This document shows positions 21,720 to 35,233 of a stretch of 64,000 bases of DNA, piece after piece. The stretch is from NCBI RefSeq assembly GCF_954871325.1, contig NC_088775.1, positions 71,959,561-72,023,560 on the forward strand. The letters run 5' to 3'. The notes under the pieces were generated by a model. That model ran no database searches and was not told the origin of the DNA. It saw nothing but the letters and a program-made list of their open reading frames with translations. The position numbers were made by a program, and so were the translations under genes. The DNA is from Gordionus sp. m RMFG-2023 (taxonomy: Eukaryota; Nematomorpha; Gordioida; Chordodea; Parachordodidae). How positions within the stretch are numbered: the stretch's first letter is position 1; each line of letters starts with the position of its first letter.

Positions 21720-23902
21720 TATAAAACCATATGACGATTATAAATATGGTGCAGTTTTTTTCCTTTAAAGATATTGTGATAAATATCCATTTTTCATATT
21801 TTATTTAGTCTGTCAAAATGATAGCCTTTTTTTAGTTTAATAGTAAGTTAGGAAAGTTTATAAACATATTGCAAAAAATTTTATCCTCATTTATTAAATA
21901 TTTTAGTCAAAATGATCTTTTATAAAAATATAATTATATCATATAATTCGAAAACTTGCTTCAATTTTATATTATATATTCACTTTATTAAATTTTTTAA
22001 ATCGCATTTTAAACCTGCCCCCAGCCCAGTGTTACCTTTATATATTTTGCTCATTTTTTATGTTGGCTTTTACTGCGATAAATATTTTTAATGATTTATT
22101 TCTATTTAAACTTTTGGTACCATTTTTTCTAATTTAAATAATTCCTCACAAGCTCAACTATAATTTTTTTAATGAAACGCACATTTTTATAATTTATATA
22201 AAAAACAAAAACCCCTATAATGCATTAAGATTTACAAAATGCTTAATTCCAAATAAATTACTAATGATTTTAAAGAGATATTTTTTAGTCTCATTTATTC
22301 AGCAGTAGCGTTATTTTTTTATTATACATTAACGCATGCTCAAAAAAACTTTTTTACTCGGAAAATAGTAAATTTTAGACATGTCCGAATCAACACCATT
22401 TTCAATTTTAGCATTTATTCTATTTAATTTTCTAATATTAATAAGGATATTCTTGATTTATATATATATTTTTTCCCCTGGCTAATTATTATCTTATATT
22501 ATTTATTGTTTTAATTTGTAATATTTAGTTCATCAACAACTTATATCAAATTGTTTATTATTATTATTATTATTATATATAATAAAATAAAAATATTTAT
22601 TAGTTTTTCATCTTTCGTGTATTTTTTTTATTGTTTGATAATTTATATTATAAATTTACATCATATTTTTAGTAATTCGGACATTCTAGACAAAATTAAG
22701 TTCCTCAATAATAAAAAACGATAATGTAGCCATTCCTCCAAATTTTTAAAATTAGATCCGTTCTTAGATTTAATGTGGTTCCGGTTCCAAACTGTTAATT
22801 ACTCATTTAAAAAAATTATCAAAATATTTAACTTTTACACAATATTTTTGAATAATATAAATTAATTGCGCTTTTGTTAGAGCCGCTTCCTAGAAATTTA
22901 AAAAATTCATTCCGTTTCCTAAATTTGTTTCGGTTGTTCTCTTTCAAAAGATGGCTTAACCGAAGTTTAAAGATTAATCCAGAAATATCTTCGAAGGTTA
23001 AGCATAGTTAGACAGCTGATTTCCCATAAACTCTACCCAATAACGTTATCTTAGAACGTTCGGTTTGAACCATTTATTTTATGTGCAAAAATAATAATTT
23101 CAAAAGTATTTTGAATTATAAAAAAAAGTATCTGATTTTTATGGTCCACAAAAAAATATAACTTGGCCGATAAAACTAGAAAATTAAAATGGAAAAACTA
23201 GAAACATTGTAAATTTATAAGATTTCTGAGACTCTAAATCACTTTTAAACGTGTTAAAAATTGTATTTTTTATTTGATATGCTGAATTAAATTTAGGATA
23301 TAGATGAATAATCCCTATCCAGACGCCACTCTTAATTTTTTTAAATATTATTCAAACTATAATATTCTCGACCAAGGCAATGACAATACTTACTAAGACT
23401 AACTATTATTTATTAAAATGCATTTTGAAGCGTCGTTGAATACAGATTAGATGATGTACCCATTTTGGTTTCCCATATAAAATTTTTCTTAGTTATCCTA
23501 AAATTTTAACGTAAATTGTTTGCATCGGAAACCAAAAAGCCTGCCACCAGTTTGTTTTACTGATACATCTAAATGAATCGCCTGCCTAGGTTTTATGTCA
23601 TTAAGGCAAGGGGGTTAGGTTAATATACCCCCCCCCCCCCTATAAATATTTTTTGAAAATCAGGTAATATTTTAACTAATTTTTTTTAAATAACAAAAGT
23701 GTCGGTTATCACATTTATCATTAAATTTATCTTGGGCATGTAGCTTGAGAGCAGTAAAAGCTATTTGCTTTTGCCAAAGGTATTACAGTATAGAACAATT
23801 ACCATATTTAAACTAACAAATTATATACTCCAAAGATATTGTATTTTAAAGATAATTTGGGTATATATGTTAAAGAGGTTTCAAATAAAATTGAAAGTGA
23901 AA
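21720..23902. other. Intergenic stretch after CYP51, no gene seen
   Basis: AT-rich with no supported coding frame. A run of 14 C at about 23627-23640 follows GGGGGTTAGG and could be the decayed end of an element of the GC-rich-ended family, but no partner end was found. Confidence 0.5.
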
Positions 23903-23910
23903 CATAAAAG

Positions 23911-25441
23911 CAGGTATCCAAACCGTAACTAATATCTGTTTAAGTTCAGATAAAAATTACTGTTCAGTTTTGGTTTGCAAAAAATAATTGGTTGGGTGAA
24001 AAAGCCCTTTAAAAACCGGTGCAATACTTTTCGCATACGTATTAGATATATATAAAGTTTGTCAATATTTAAAAAATTTATATAGAGCATATACAATAAA
24101 AATCAGGGGCCCAGAACGAGGGCATTTTCGCGTTCCAGTTCCAGGCGAAAAAGTGTTCCTTTCCACCTTTCGGAACTTTCCTATAAAAATATATTTTTTA
24201 AAGCTACACACTTTAATTAATCATCAAATGTACCAATCATTACATCGAAGTAATAATATATTTTCTAAAAGATTATCATTTATAATGGTTCTTTGTGGTG
24301 GTATAAATTTGAATGTCGAAAACCACCGTTCAACACTTATCTGACTGCATGGTATTGCTAATACGGTTTGGGCCAATTCATACAGGATTGAATTTTTTAT
24401 TTTATTGGATTCCTAGTATTCTAGCAAATCTTTTGATTTATCTACACATCCGCTCGAAATAGTTTTATAGATGATAGAACATCATCCTTTGTAAGTTTTG
24501 CTATGTTTTTCTTTTTTATCTTGGAACCTTAGAAACATTTCTAATTCATCATATTCTTGTCCTTCATCAGAAGATTTATCCGAATTACTTATTATATTAA
24601 TCCTCATCCTTAAAATTTTTAATATGTTCCTATATCGCCAATAAATGATTTATAGCTATATTATTTTCCTCTTCGTCTAAAGGAGATTTATACCTAGGGT
24701 CTAGATTAAGGCAGAACAAAGTAATTAATTTATTTCCTTATGTTGAAAGCTTAAATCAAGTCTTGTGATGACATGGAATTAATTTTTTGAAGCCTTATTT
24801 TATATTTGGTCCATTGGCCAATAAAGTCACCTGGAAAAATGCTACTTTTTTGGAACATTAAGTCTTCCTTTAACAGCTCTAATGAGGCCACCATTTTTCT
24901 ACAGTTTTCCAATTTTCATCAGAGAAAAAATTAATTGTGTATCATTTGTTAGGATTTAGAAAATAAAAAGAACTTAATATATGCACCTGTTAATGGATTA
25001 AAAAATATTTTTTTAATTATAGAAATAACTAAGAAATTCATGTATTATTTCAGGAAGATTTCGGAATATGCGTTCCGTTCCCGTTAAATAAATTTACTCA
25101 AAGTTTTTCTCGCGGAATGAAACGTTCCGTTCCTAGTCCCTGATTGAAATATTTTCAAGATTCTCTTCTGTCAAATTATATCTATAAGAAGGAAGAATAA
25201 ATTTTAGGGCTGAGAATATATTTATGCCAAGTTGGGTAGCAGCACCATAAAATAACAAAAATACATCTGAAATTAATTGCTTATGCTTATCAGTATTAAC
25301 TGATTAATAATCATCTTTAAAGGTGTTAAAATATCAAAAAGTTTAAAACGGTTCACAGTAGAGGTTCGGTTCAGATTTTAAAATGTTTTAACGGTTTGTG
25401 TATAGGTCATAATACCGGTTCAGGTTAGGTTTGAATCCCTG
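23911..25441. mobile_element. Small hAT-type element, split by a nested insertion
   Basis: Ends: CAGGTATCCAAACCG at the left and TTTGAATCCCTG at the right, inverted. Flanks CATAAAAG and CAAAAAGG match at 6 of 8 positions, as an old 8-bp duplication would. Subtracting the nested element (24104-25142) leaves about 490 bp. A second copy lies at 38816-39329; the block at about 25145-25215 (CAAGATTCTCTTCTGTCAAA) is its inverted counterpart near 39060-39130. Confidence 0.65.
24104..25142 (-). mobile_element. hAT element nested in another, with transposase remnant
   Basis: Starts CAGGGGCCCAGAACG and ends GTTCCTAGTCCCTG; GGAACG-type words recur at both ends. Flanking octamers ATAAAAAT and ATTGAAAT match 6 of 8. 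On the minus strand about 24280-24370 reads LAIPCSQISVERWFSTFKF, the hAT C-terminal dimerisation motif. The rest of the transposase is gone. Confidence 0.7.
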
Positions 25442-26119
25442 CAAAAAGGTACTCCATAAATAAATGAATCTGTGATATCAGATTTTTTAGTTAGACCATA
25501 AATCATTTTAAATTTGGTAAAAACATTCATCTGAAAATTATGAACATTTGATTAATCACTTTATTTTGAAACCCTTAGCTTGGCCTTTTGAAAATCTAAT
25601 CAGTCCATGATTGCTAGAAATAAAAATTATTTGTTATATATGGAGAAAAATTATTCAATACTCCCCTTCCTAGTGCCATTGAAAATATTTATAAGGACTG
25701 CATATACAATTTGTATTATATGAGATAAAGTCCGGTTGTGCCCCCGCCGATTCAAAAAAAGTTAAGCGTGCTCCCGCCAAAATTTTCAAAAAAATAGGGA
25801 GCACGGCGTACCCCTTCCAAAAAATTTGATTGTATTTTATCATTAAATATTTTATAAACAAAATGGTAGTATATTAATGCAATTGTATATTTTTAATTCA
25901 AAAACTAACAATATCCAATTGAAATAGGGAATGCCATTGCATCCATTTTGACTAGCTATTTTCAAGGACTGCATATCAAGTGAATAGAGCAATTATAAAA
26001 TTGATCTTGGAAAATTTGGAAATATGCCAAATCAAATGGCTTATAGCTGCATAAAAAGGCTATGAAATTAAAAAAAATGTACTGCCAGATATTCATTAAA
26101 AATGATTAATCACTATCAC
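25442..26119. other. Intergenic stretch, no gene seen
   Basis: Contains a GC-richer patch at about 25725-25815 with the word GTGCxCCCGCC repeated (GTGCCCCCGCC, GTGCTCCCGCC), and AAGGACTGCATAT repeated at about 25693 and 25964. These may be decayed element ends. Confidence 0.35.
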
Positions 26120-26383
26120 TCCCGTATATAACACTTCTTACTATCTTAATATCTAAATTTAACTACAATAATTATTTTCAATTAAAATTTTTTATAATTC
26201 CATAATAATTTAAGAATTTTATAATGTAATTTAATAATAATCGAAAAATTTACATCATCGAAAAAAAATATAGTTTCCCCCAATAATCATATTATTTATT
26301 ATTATTATTATTTGGTTCCAACTAATCAATATTGTTACGGTCGTCCTTATAATTATCTATTAAAAATTATGTAAAGCTACGCA
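26120..26383 (-). repeat. 3' LTR of the Ty3/gypsy fossil
   Basis: 264 bp. On the minus strand it begins TGCGTAGC directly after the purine tract and contains the block AAATTTACATCATCG (plus strand) shared with the partner LTR. Confidence 0.85.
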
Positions 26384-29300
26384 CCCCTTTATGGGCAAGA
26401 GACATTCACCAAAAAAATAATATATACATTATATATATTAAGTATCTAAACAATAGTCGTATGTTATACACAATATATTACAATATATTTTAAATAATTA
26501 AACAGTGAGGGTTTTTCCAGGTCATATTTATTGCATTTACTGTGGGTAGTATTGATATTATGGGAGTTGCTACAGTATCGTTCATCGGCGTCAATGAAGT
26601 ATTTTTCGCGCTACCATCTATAAAGTAAGACGGGTCGATGATTATAGTATAGTTTCCAAATTCTCTAGTTAAACAGTTATGCGAAATTGTATTCGTGGGA
26701 ATGGACACTGAATTATCAATTTAGTTATTAATTTACGCCTTGAGAGGATGGTTATTGCTCCAGTATATATCCCTCGTACTGACAATTGTAAAAAATTTTT
26801 TTATTACTGACGGTTTATTTATGGAATTGTAGAATTTCCATGCTGACATTCTTTGGGATCACAGTCACATAGTATTTATTAACCAACTGGGATGGGATTT
26901 GTATGGTAGCATGATATAAAGGACCGAATTTAATTTATTTAAACTTTATTTTCAAAAAAAGTAACGAATTTAAAATATTTAAACCTTAGTTAACAAATGG
27001 AAAAATTTATATACATATAAATTTATATTATAATTTATTTCATTAATTTTTTTTAAAGTGTTTGAAAACTTTTTTTCTTTTTCTATAGCGGTAATTATAT
27101 TAGCATTTTATGTTCTTTCAACAATTTTTATGTAATCAAATAAATAATAGCATTAATCATCAATTTCTTTAAACAAACGTTATTTAACGTCCGTATTCAC
27201 CAAAATACTATAAAACTGCCATAATACAAAATTGTAATTTTCGAATCAACGAACTCATAAAGGCAACACCACTACATCAAAAAAAATTTTCCTTTTTTTT
27301 AACTTGTATATTAATTGATGTCATGTATAGATACACATCGTAATTCTACAAGATCTCATCGATTTATATAATTTAAATACCAAACCACATTATACTTTTA
27401 AACTCTCATAAGAATTTAATTTAACTAGGCGATTTCAATAAATAATAACTGTGGTAAGTTGGGGTATTAGAGCCTAAAAATAAAATAGAAAGAAATAAAA
27501 TTAAATCCTAATTTCTTTATTAAATTCTATATAAATTAATCAATTATAATTATAAATTAACATAAAAGGGAAAGTAACAAAAAATAAAATAAAATAAAAA
27601 GATTAAAAATTAAGAAATTTATAAGCGAAAAATAAAGTCAATAATTCCAATCGTTAAACTCTTAAAGTATGAAAAATCTACAATTATCACGCGTTTTCCT
27701 CTCATTTGCATAGTCTAAGACGTAAATAATAAAGTAACAATTTTAATAAAAAAATATTTTTGTTTGAATATTATCACAATTTGAATAATAGATCCTTTTG
27801 AACAGAATATTACAACAATAACTAATTCTACACATTCAATAACTAGGACTAGGAGTAATAATTTAAACCACTAGTCACATACCCTCATAGTGAAATTTAT
27901 AAGTCAACCTTAAAGACCCCCAATAGTCACATAAATTTATGCCCTGATTTGTGCATGAATTTTTAGATAAATCTAACGGCCAAACGAATGCATACATCTA
28001 TATATATTGATTTTTATATTTAACACTATTTACACACTTATTATTAATCTCGTCTCTTATTATAGACATTGTGACGAATCCCAGTGTTTCCATCATCGAA
28101 CGCTATGCGATTCTTAGTACCCACATTTTCTATTACATTTCCCATTTTGTCAACCCATATAATTTGTCCTATTGGAAATTTTATATTTACTCTTTCACAT
28201 GGTGACATAATAGCACTGCCTTTTGGTTTTAAAAAATCCAAGGGCACTCTGGTCTTTCGACCCAAAAAAAATTCAGCAGGTGTAATACCTACACGATTCC
28301 TGGAATTATTATAATATAAATGGGCCACCTAAACATCATTTTCCTCTTGTTTGGCCTTTTTAAGCCAATTTTTCACTATGGCTACCATCCTCTCAGTCTG
28401 GCCATTAGAGCTAGAATGATATGGTCACATGTTTTATTTGTAACGAAGTACATAAATGTCTAAAATTTTTAATAAAAGCCGGATCCCCATCAGACACATT
28501 GGTTTTTGGAATCCCAAATTTAGCCCACAATTTTTGTAATATTTTGATGACAACCTTGGTCGTCAACCCATGAACTTCTTCATATTCAATTCATTTATCC
28601 ACAACTCTAAAAAATACGTTTTTTTTATATCTAAATCAAAAAAATCAATATGGACACGTTTCCACTGTTGACTTGACTTTGGTCACCACTTCCCATTTCT
28701 TTATGGGACATGGAGGCACAGGTTTTACATGGAACACATTTATTTGTAAATTTTCAATTTCCCCATTCATACCAGTCCACCAAGCCTATTTCCGTGCCCA
28801 CAATTTAATTTTATCTCTGCTTTGATGACTGGCATGTATAAACAAAATCTTATCTCGTAATTTAAATCGCATTATACAATCGTCTACAATTGACAATTCT
28901 TTTTGTATTTTTTTTATACGAATTGCCTGTTTTTTCAATATTTTACCCACGTTAGACACGATTTTAGCTGACTCCTTATCTTTCAAGGTCTTTAATTTAA
29001 TATCTTCCCAAGTTGTAGGTCCTCCCTTTAACATATATATGATAAAGTACGAATTAAATCTTCACTATCAATAACTTCGGGATTTACACTGCTCGATCCT
29101 AATCTGGACAAAATATCCGGTAAGTGATTTTCTTTATCTCGCCGATATCTTACATCAACATTAAAACTTCCCACTAATAACAACCAACTTTGTTGGAGAC
29201 CATCAATTCTTGAATCCTTTTTGAATATCGGTATTAATTACAATTTTTATCGATTAAATATTCACGGCACTTGGTTAAACCAGAATAACAGCTAACGCTT

Positions 29301-32036
29301 CCTATTCAATGACAGAATATCGTGTTTACACATCTTGGAAAACTCGTAAAAAATATAATTGGTCTTTCCAAACCATCAATAAAATGTAATAATACACCTC
29401 CAACACCTTTGTTAGATACATCTAATATTATTTCTTAATCGTTGTTAAAATATACCAAAATCAGCTCTTCCCCAATTTTCCGCTTTAACATTTCAAATGC
29501 ATTTGTTGTTCACTGTCCCATTCAAAATGAACTCATTTTTGTAATAATTTATATAAAGGTACAACAATCTCTGTAAAATCATCCACAAATCTATGATAAT
29601 AATTTATCATACCCAAAAACGATTTAACCTCCGCTTTATTTGTTGACGGCTTCATATTCGATATATTTTTTAAATTTTTATCCAGAGGTTTCACATACAT
29701 CTCATTAATTTGATGTCCCAAATAGATAACTTCTGTTGCCCAAATAACACTTTTTTCCTTGCTAGACCTCAGATCTTTATCGCGAATTCTTTTGAAAACA
29801 TCTTCCAAACGTTGATTATGCTGTTCCGATGTTACACCAGTAATTAACACATCATCCATACAACAAAAAGTTCTTCTAGGCCCTGGAAAACTGATGCCAT
29901 AGTACGCTGAAAAATCGGCGCGGACACACTTAATCGAAAAGGTGACCTACAAAAGGTAAATAGTCCTCCTTTAAAAAATATTTTGCACCCTTTAAATTGG
30001 TCAAAATGTCCAATTCTAGGCAATGAATATTTTACTTTCACAACCCAGGGATTTAAAAAGTAACTCGGAAATAGGCACATAACGTCAACTTTCTAATAAT
30101 CTTTTTCACTAGAACCAACGGTGTGGCCCATTCACTATATTTAATCGAAAAAATAATTCCATCATTCACCCTAATGTCTATTTCCTTTTTTCATTCAAAA
30201 AGGAACTCTTCGACCTGCCAAAAAATTGGTAAAAAACCTTCTTTAAGTTTAACGTCTACTTATTACATTAAGTCGCCTTAACTTTTCTTCAAAAATTATA
30301 CCATATTTTTTAACTAAAATATGTATAGCATTATTAACTTTATTTAACTCATTAATTTTAAAATTTACCATTTGATCTTTAACAATTTTCATAATTATTT
30401 TAGAGCTACTCGCTCTATCGTTACTTTTTCTGGATATACGAGAATATTATTATTAACGACAAGACTTTTTCCTTCGTTCAATAAATTAGACATTTATATT
30501 TCTTGAATTTTATTTCGGATGCTATCCGCAATAATTTTTCTTTAGGCATTTTCAGTAGCTAATTTGCTATCTATGATAAAAAATCCCAATAATTATTACG
30601 AGGTCCGATTTTAGTAAACCAATCTTATCCCATAATGGTTTCCACATTCTACCACCCATAAATCTAAACTTATGGTAGTATGATTGAAAACAGCATCCCA
30701 TCTGGTTTTACCTCAATTTTAATTTCGTAGCCATCAAATTGTTTAACACATATTTTCCTCCTCTTCAATATTGCCATGCGGTCAATATTTATAAAAATTT
30801 TCTCTAGACATTTTAGAAATGCTAGCATCCGTATCAAACAGCATGTTAATATACATATGATCGACCCTCCCCGAGGACATGGACATTGTTCATTCAATCT
30901 TTCAATCATTAAAATTTTATACGTTTTAATCGGCTGATTAATATTTAGTCTATCTGAAATAACAATTTCATTAGAATCTAAATTGATGCATAAATTAAAT
31001 TCGAAATTTAGAGGCTTTTTAACAACATTAATATGTTTTTAACAATACCCATAGGAAATTTTTCTCATTTAAAATTATTATAACCCCTTTTATTCAGATT
31101 ATAATGATATTTAACATTTTTCATTTCATCACCCTGATGATAATAAAAAATTCTATCATAATAACTCCCTTTATGAGAGTCACATATCATTTTACCATTA
31201 TCGTACACTTTACAATAAATTACCCCTGCCATCATATAGTCAGTTTATATTATTTGACATTTCAGCACAATTCATGGCATGTCCTGTTTTTTTTACATAA
31301 CAAGAACGTGAATTATCATAATCTGACTCTAACATTCCAAATTTATTCGTAGTAATACCGGAAATTTTTCTTGCATAAATTTCCCAATACTGATGTTCTT
31401 AACGGAAAACTAACTAAAAAATTTTGTCCCTTTACAATACAAGCAAGTTTCCGCTTTATGCCCCTTATAGCCACACCGGTTGCAAACAATATTATTTAAA
31501 ATATTCCTCTTACCAAAATTTTCACCAAATTTTCTATACCTTGAAAAACCATTTTTTTCATTAAGACCATTTCTGCCACATATTAGCATATAACTCACAT
31601 TAATCAATTTACATATATTCCGATATCCTGATTACATCTTTTTCCTTTAATTCCTGAAGGATAACCACTGATCTCTCCAAAAAATCAGGATGATCACCAA
31701 GATTTTCCTTTATCTTTATAACCACCTTTGGTTCATCATTTTTGATTTTATTTAAAACTACATTTAAATTACTAATTCCATTATTTTATTCAAATAATTA
31801 TCCGATGCCACAGCATCTTTCCTCAATTTATTCGATACCTTTGTCAATCGGTATTACTATATTTATCACCTGTTCCCTCAGTTTATTGAGCACCATATCT
31901 AACTCACGTTTAATATTGTCCATTTTACTAATAAGAACAGAGTCACATTTTTCCCTACATTTCTTTATCAAATTTTTATCAATTTATGAATAAATAATAT
32001 TTTATGAATAATACATATTATAAATAATTAATATAT

Positions 32037-32225
32037 TATGAATAATACATATATTATGAATAATACATATATTATGAATAATACATATGTTAAGAATGGT
32101 ACATATATTAAGAATGGTACATATATTATAATTGATACATATATTATGAATAATACATATATTATGAATAATACATATATTATGAATAATACATATATTA
32201 TGAATAATACATATATTATGAAAAA
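32037..32225. repeat. 18-bp tandem repeat in the leader of the Ty3/gypsy fossil
   Basis: About ten copies of ATTATGAATAATACATAT, several with a variant TTAAGAATGGTACATATA. It produces open frames on both strands by composition alone. Next to it, 32270-32370 and 32403-32465 hold two further short duplications (a TACAAATCTTTATGGAAG block and a TCTCATAGTATTTTTAAAAA block). Confidence 0.9.
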
Positions 32226-32600
32226 TAAAAAGACTGTAAATAAATGACCGATTAAATCAAATTCATTAAACTTCTTATTAAGATCTTTATAATACAAATC
32301 TTTATGGAAGAAAACCTTGCTAAGCATATTATAAGAGCTTTATATTACAAATCTTTATGGAAGAAAACTTATTATTATATTAGGCCTATTATCATAATTA
32401 AAATTAAAAAATCTCATAGTATTTTTAAAAAAATTAAAAAATCTCATAGTATTTTTAAAAAAATCACTAAAATTTTAGTGGCACTGTGTGTTTAATTTTT
32501 ATTTTAAATGTAATAAAAATATTTTTGTTTACCTTTGGGTTTTGGTAAACCACATTTACTTGGGATAAGAAGCCTGGTCAAACCGGCATCAATATCTTAA

Positions 32601-32870
32601 TCCTGTATATAACACTTCTTACTATCTTTATATCTAAATTTAACTACAATAATTATTTTCAATTAAAATTTTTTATTCCCAAAATAATTCCATAATAATT
32701 TAAGAATTTTATGATGTAATTTAATAATGATCGAAAAATTTACATCATCGAAAAAAAATATATTTTCCCTTATCATAATAATCATATTATTTATTATTAT
32801 TATTTAAATCCAACTTATCAACAATATGCAATTTATAATTATCTATTAAAAATGAAGCAAGACTACGACA
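32601..32870 (-). repeat. 5' LTR of the Ty3/gypsy fossil
   Basis: 270 bp; on the minus strand it begins TGTCGTAGTC and ends in TATATACAGGA. Same family block as the copy at 26120-26383. Confidence 0.85.
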
Positions 32871-32875
32871 ATCAC

Positions 32876-33680
32876 ATTGATAAACAAACCAAGATAATAT
32901 GTAATACTCCATATTTATTATCTTACAAAGGCAAATTAACCATTTATAGATTTTGAATTGTTAATAGATTTACAAGGGCAGAAGGGTTTAGATGTGGGAC
33001 CTTTTTGCATTCTATGTTTTCTGCTTTGTTAATAATTTAAAGTATTTCCAAAGAAATGCAGATAAAAATTGTAAACAATTTACAATTTAAAATCGCTATT
33101 CTGGTAGATGAAGCAACATTGTCAAATAAACCAACCTAGGCTAAAATCGGTATTGGAGTCCTCTTTTAATGAACCCAGATTTATGGATCAGATTGAACTG
33201 GAATCAAAAAATGGAGAGGGGATTGTTCATACACTACTGGATCTTAAATTCGCTGTTGTCTTAAAAATTTTGCATATTAATTGTATTTCTTTTGTTAGTG
33301 ATGGCGCCAGCGTCATGACATGACGTGAAGAAATCAGATTTAACAGCACGCCTTATATCCAATGATCATTCCCTGGTTAGCGATGCCCGATGAAATAAAA
33401 GCTAACCATCTAACAGTCTTCTTATTGTTTAAGGTATTTGATTTTCGAGTTGCATACACATTGACATTTAATGAATGTTATTATTTGAAATTAATATACC
33501 GCATAAATATCCGAGAATCAAGAAATTTTTATTCGTTATTATAATACATTTGCCATACTCCGCCCCCGTTGAACGCCTCTTTTCTTTTCCTAATTTGATT
33601 AACAAACCATATAGATGAAAATTAAATGATGTTCTATTTGAAAAATTAGTTATTTTATCAAATGCTTAGAATTATATTAA
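32876..33680 (+). pseudogene. hAT-type transposase remnant (KIAA1586-like)
   Basis: The block at about 33060-33325 reads VDEATLSNKPT-like sequence, then DQIELESKNGEGIVHTLLD and ISFVSDGASVM, which resembles the catalytic region of KIAA1586/ZNF862-type hAT relatives (FVSDGASVMLG). About 33550-33660 gives LPYSAPVERLFSF and KLNDVLFEKLVIL, the C-terminal dimerisation region. The parts are in different frames and separated by AT-rich sequence, so the copy is dead. No ends were found. The remainder to 34140 holds nothing recognisable. Confidence 0.6.
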
Positions 33681-34147
33681 TGTTATCATATTAATTTAGA
33701 TATTATGAATATACTATTGTATGCTTATTTAAATATTTGAAAAAATGAAGGAGTGGAATTTATTTAATGTAATGAAGAGCTTTTGTAACTGTTTTAATGA
33801 TAACTTACCATTAGCTTTTTTTTTGAAGTAACAATATTAACTTTGAGTAACGGTAATCAATACATTTTAGAGCAAAACGCCCAATCCTGCTATATAGTGA
33901 AAGGTTAAGCATATACTTGGAAAAATTAACGATTGCCCTTATTCAAAGAAGAAAAAGTTAATGAGTACTTACTCAAATAAGTTAGATTAAGTCACCGCTT
34001 TGTAACGGTTGCAAACGCTATTCATCACAATTAAAAATAAGAAATAGAAAAAAATGTGATGATAATATTGATTCATTTTTATGTATAGTCTAAAATGAAA
34101 AAGGCAATATAGTATAATCGAAAATTAACAACCGGAATCATTAAATT

Positions 34148-35225
34148 CTGTGCTGTAAACATTTTTAAAAAAATCGAACGCGTTCGCGTTCAACGTTCAT
34201 TGACAAAAATCGAACGCGTTCACGTTCACGTTCAAATTCAAAAAAAGGAACGCGTTCAAGTTCATGAACGCGTTCATACGTTCAAAATTTTATGATAAAT
34301 TTTTTTTAAAATTTAATTTAATATAAATAAATGCCTTATATTTTTCAACACAATATATTAGCCATGATAAAAAATAATAGTTTTATTTTGATAATATAAT
34401 TATAAATACAATATAATAGAGCGATAAAAAAATAAATTTATAAAAAAATTTTCTTATTAATTTTTAATAATAATTGCTTTTCAAAATTTTCATCTGATGC
34501 ATGAACGCTTGTCAGTTAATACAGCGTTAGCTATACTAAAAACTCGCTCAACAGAGGCAGATGAAGGGATTGCGGTGTTATACTTGATAAACAATTCTTT
34601 TAAAAGGGGGAATTTATTAAAAACATTTAATGTTTTATCCATTGTTTCAAAAAATTGAGCTATGTTATCATCCTCCAATCTGCCCTCTTCTTCCTCGTCA
34701 AAAAAAAAGGATATCTCGGAATTGATTTTAAAACAGTGAAATATTTTTGATATTTGGGCCATGGTAATTCTAATTCATCTAATATTGAATTTTGATTTTC
34801 AGAATCTGATGATGAAATATTTATATCCATGCAAATGCTAATCTATTAAATTAAAATATAAAATATTCAAATTAATAAACTTTAATCTTATCTTCTCTAG
34901 CAGTAGCACTATGGTACGTTAATTGCAATATGAAAAAGGAAAAAGTAAAAACAGCTGATTAAAAAATATAAGACTTTTTTGTTAAAAAATTGGATTAGAT
35001 ATTAATTTTTCAAATAAATAAAAATATAAGACTTTTTTGTTAAAAAATGCGGATTAATATTAATTTTTCAAATAAATAAAAATAAAAAGTGTTTTTAAAA
35101 TTGAACGAACGTAAAATTGAAAGCGTTCATCAAAGAAAAGGAACGCGTTCACGTTCAAAGTTCGTCAAAAAAAAGGAACGCCGTTCATCACCTATTTTCA
35201 AAAAAACGAACTTCGTTACAACACT
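34148..35225 (-). mobile_element. hAT element with GAACGCGTTC subterminal repeats
   Basis: Flanked by an exact 8-bp duplication ATTAAATT (34140-34147 and 35226-35233). Ends are TGTGCTGTAA and TTACAACACT, inverted with one mismatch. Inside each end the palindrome GAACGCGTTC and the word ACGTTC recur (34175-34290 and 35130-35190). Confidence 0.85.
34490..34762 (-). pseudogene. hAT transposase C-terminal fragment
   Basis: A 90-codon open frame within the element at 34148-35225. It carries FPLLKELFIKYNTAIPSSAS followed by VERVFSIANAVLTDKR, the hAT C-terminal dimerisation motif, preceded by an acidic run (DEEEEGRLEDD). The zinc finger and catalytic residues are missing, so this is an internally deleted copy that would need a transposase from elsewhere. 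Confidence 0.8.
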
Positions 35226-35233
35226 ATTAAATT

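Larger units (their letters stand above)
26120..32870 (-). mobile_element. Ty3/gypsy LTR retrotransposon fossil
   Basis: A minus-strand element bounded by two LTRs and a 5-bp target duplication ATCAC (26115-26119 and 32871-32875). Parts in order, reading from the right: 5' LTR 32601-32870; leader with an 18-bp tandem repeat; a gag trace with a CX2CX4HX4C knuckle (31410-31607); an aspartic-protease-like trace (about 30670-30909); reverse transcriptase (about 29533-30080, with YLGH and FLGMINYYHRF); an integrase-like trace (about 28044-28800); a 1-kb stretch without clear assignment; a polypurine tract next to the 3' LTR (AAAGGGG, minus strand); 3' LTR 26120-26383. It is broken in many places. 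The LTRs differ at roughly a tenth of positions by eye, so it is fairly old. Coding-like patches near 26490-26930 sit where some relatives carry a further gene, but I do not recognise them. Confidence 0.88.

Noticed and set aside
32028-32327. Repetitive open frames on both strands (NNTYIM and IIYVLF repeats)
   Set aside because: They are translations of the 18-bp tandem repeat whose unit is a multiple of three; no sign of a real protein.
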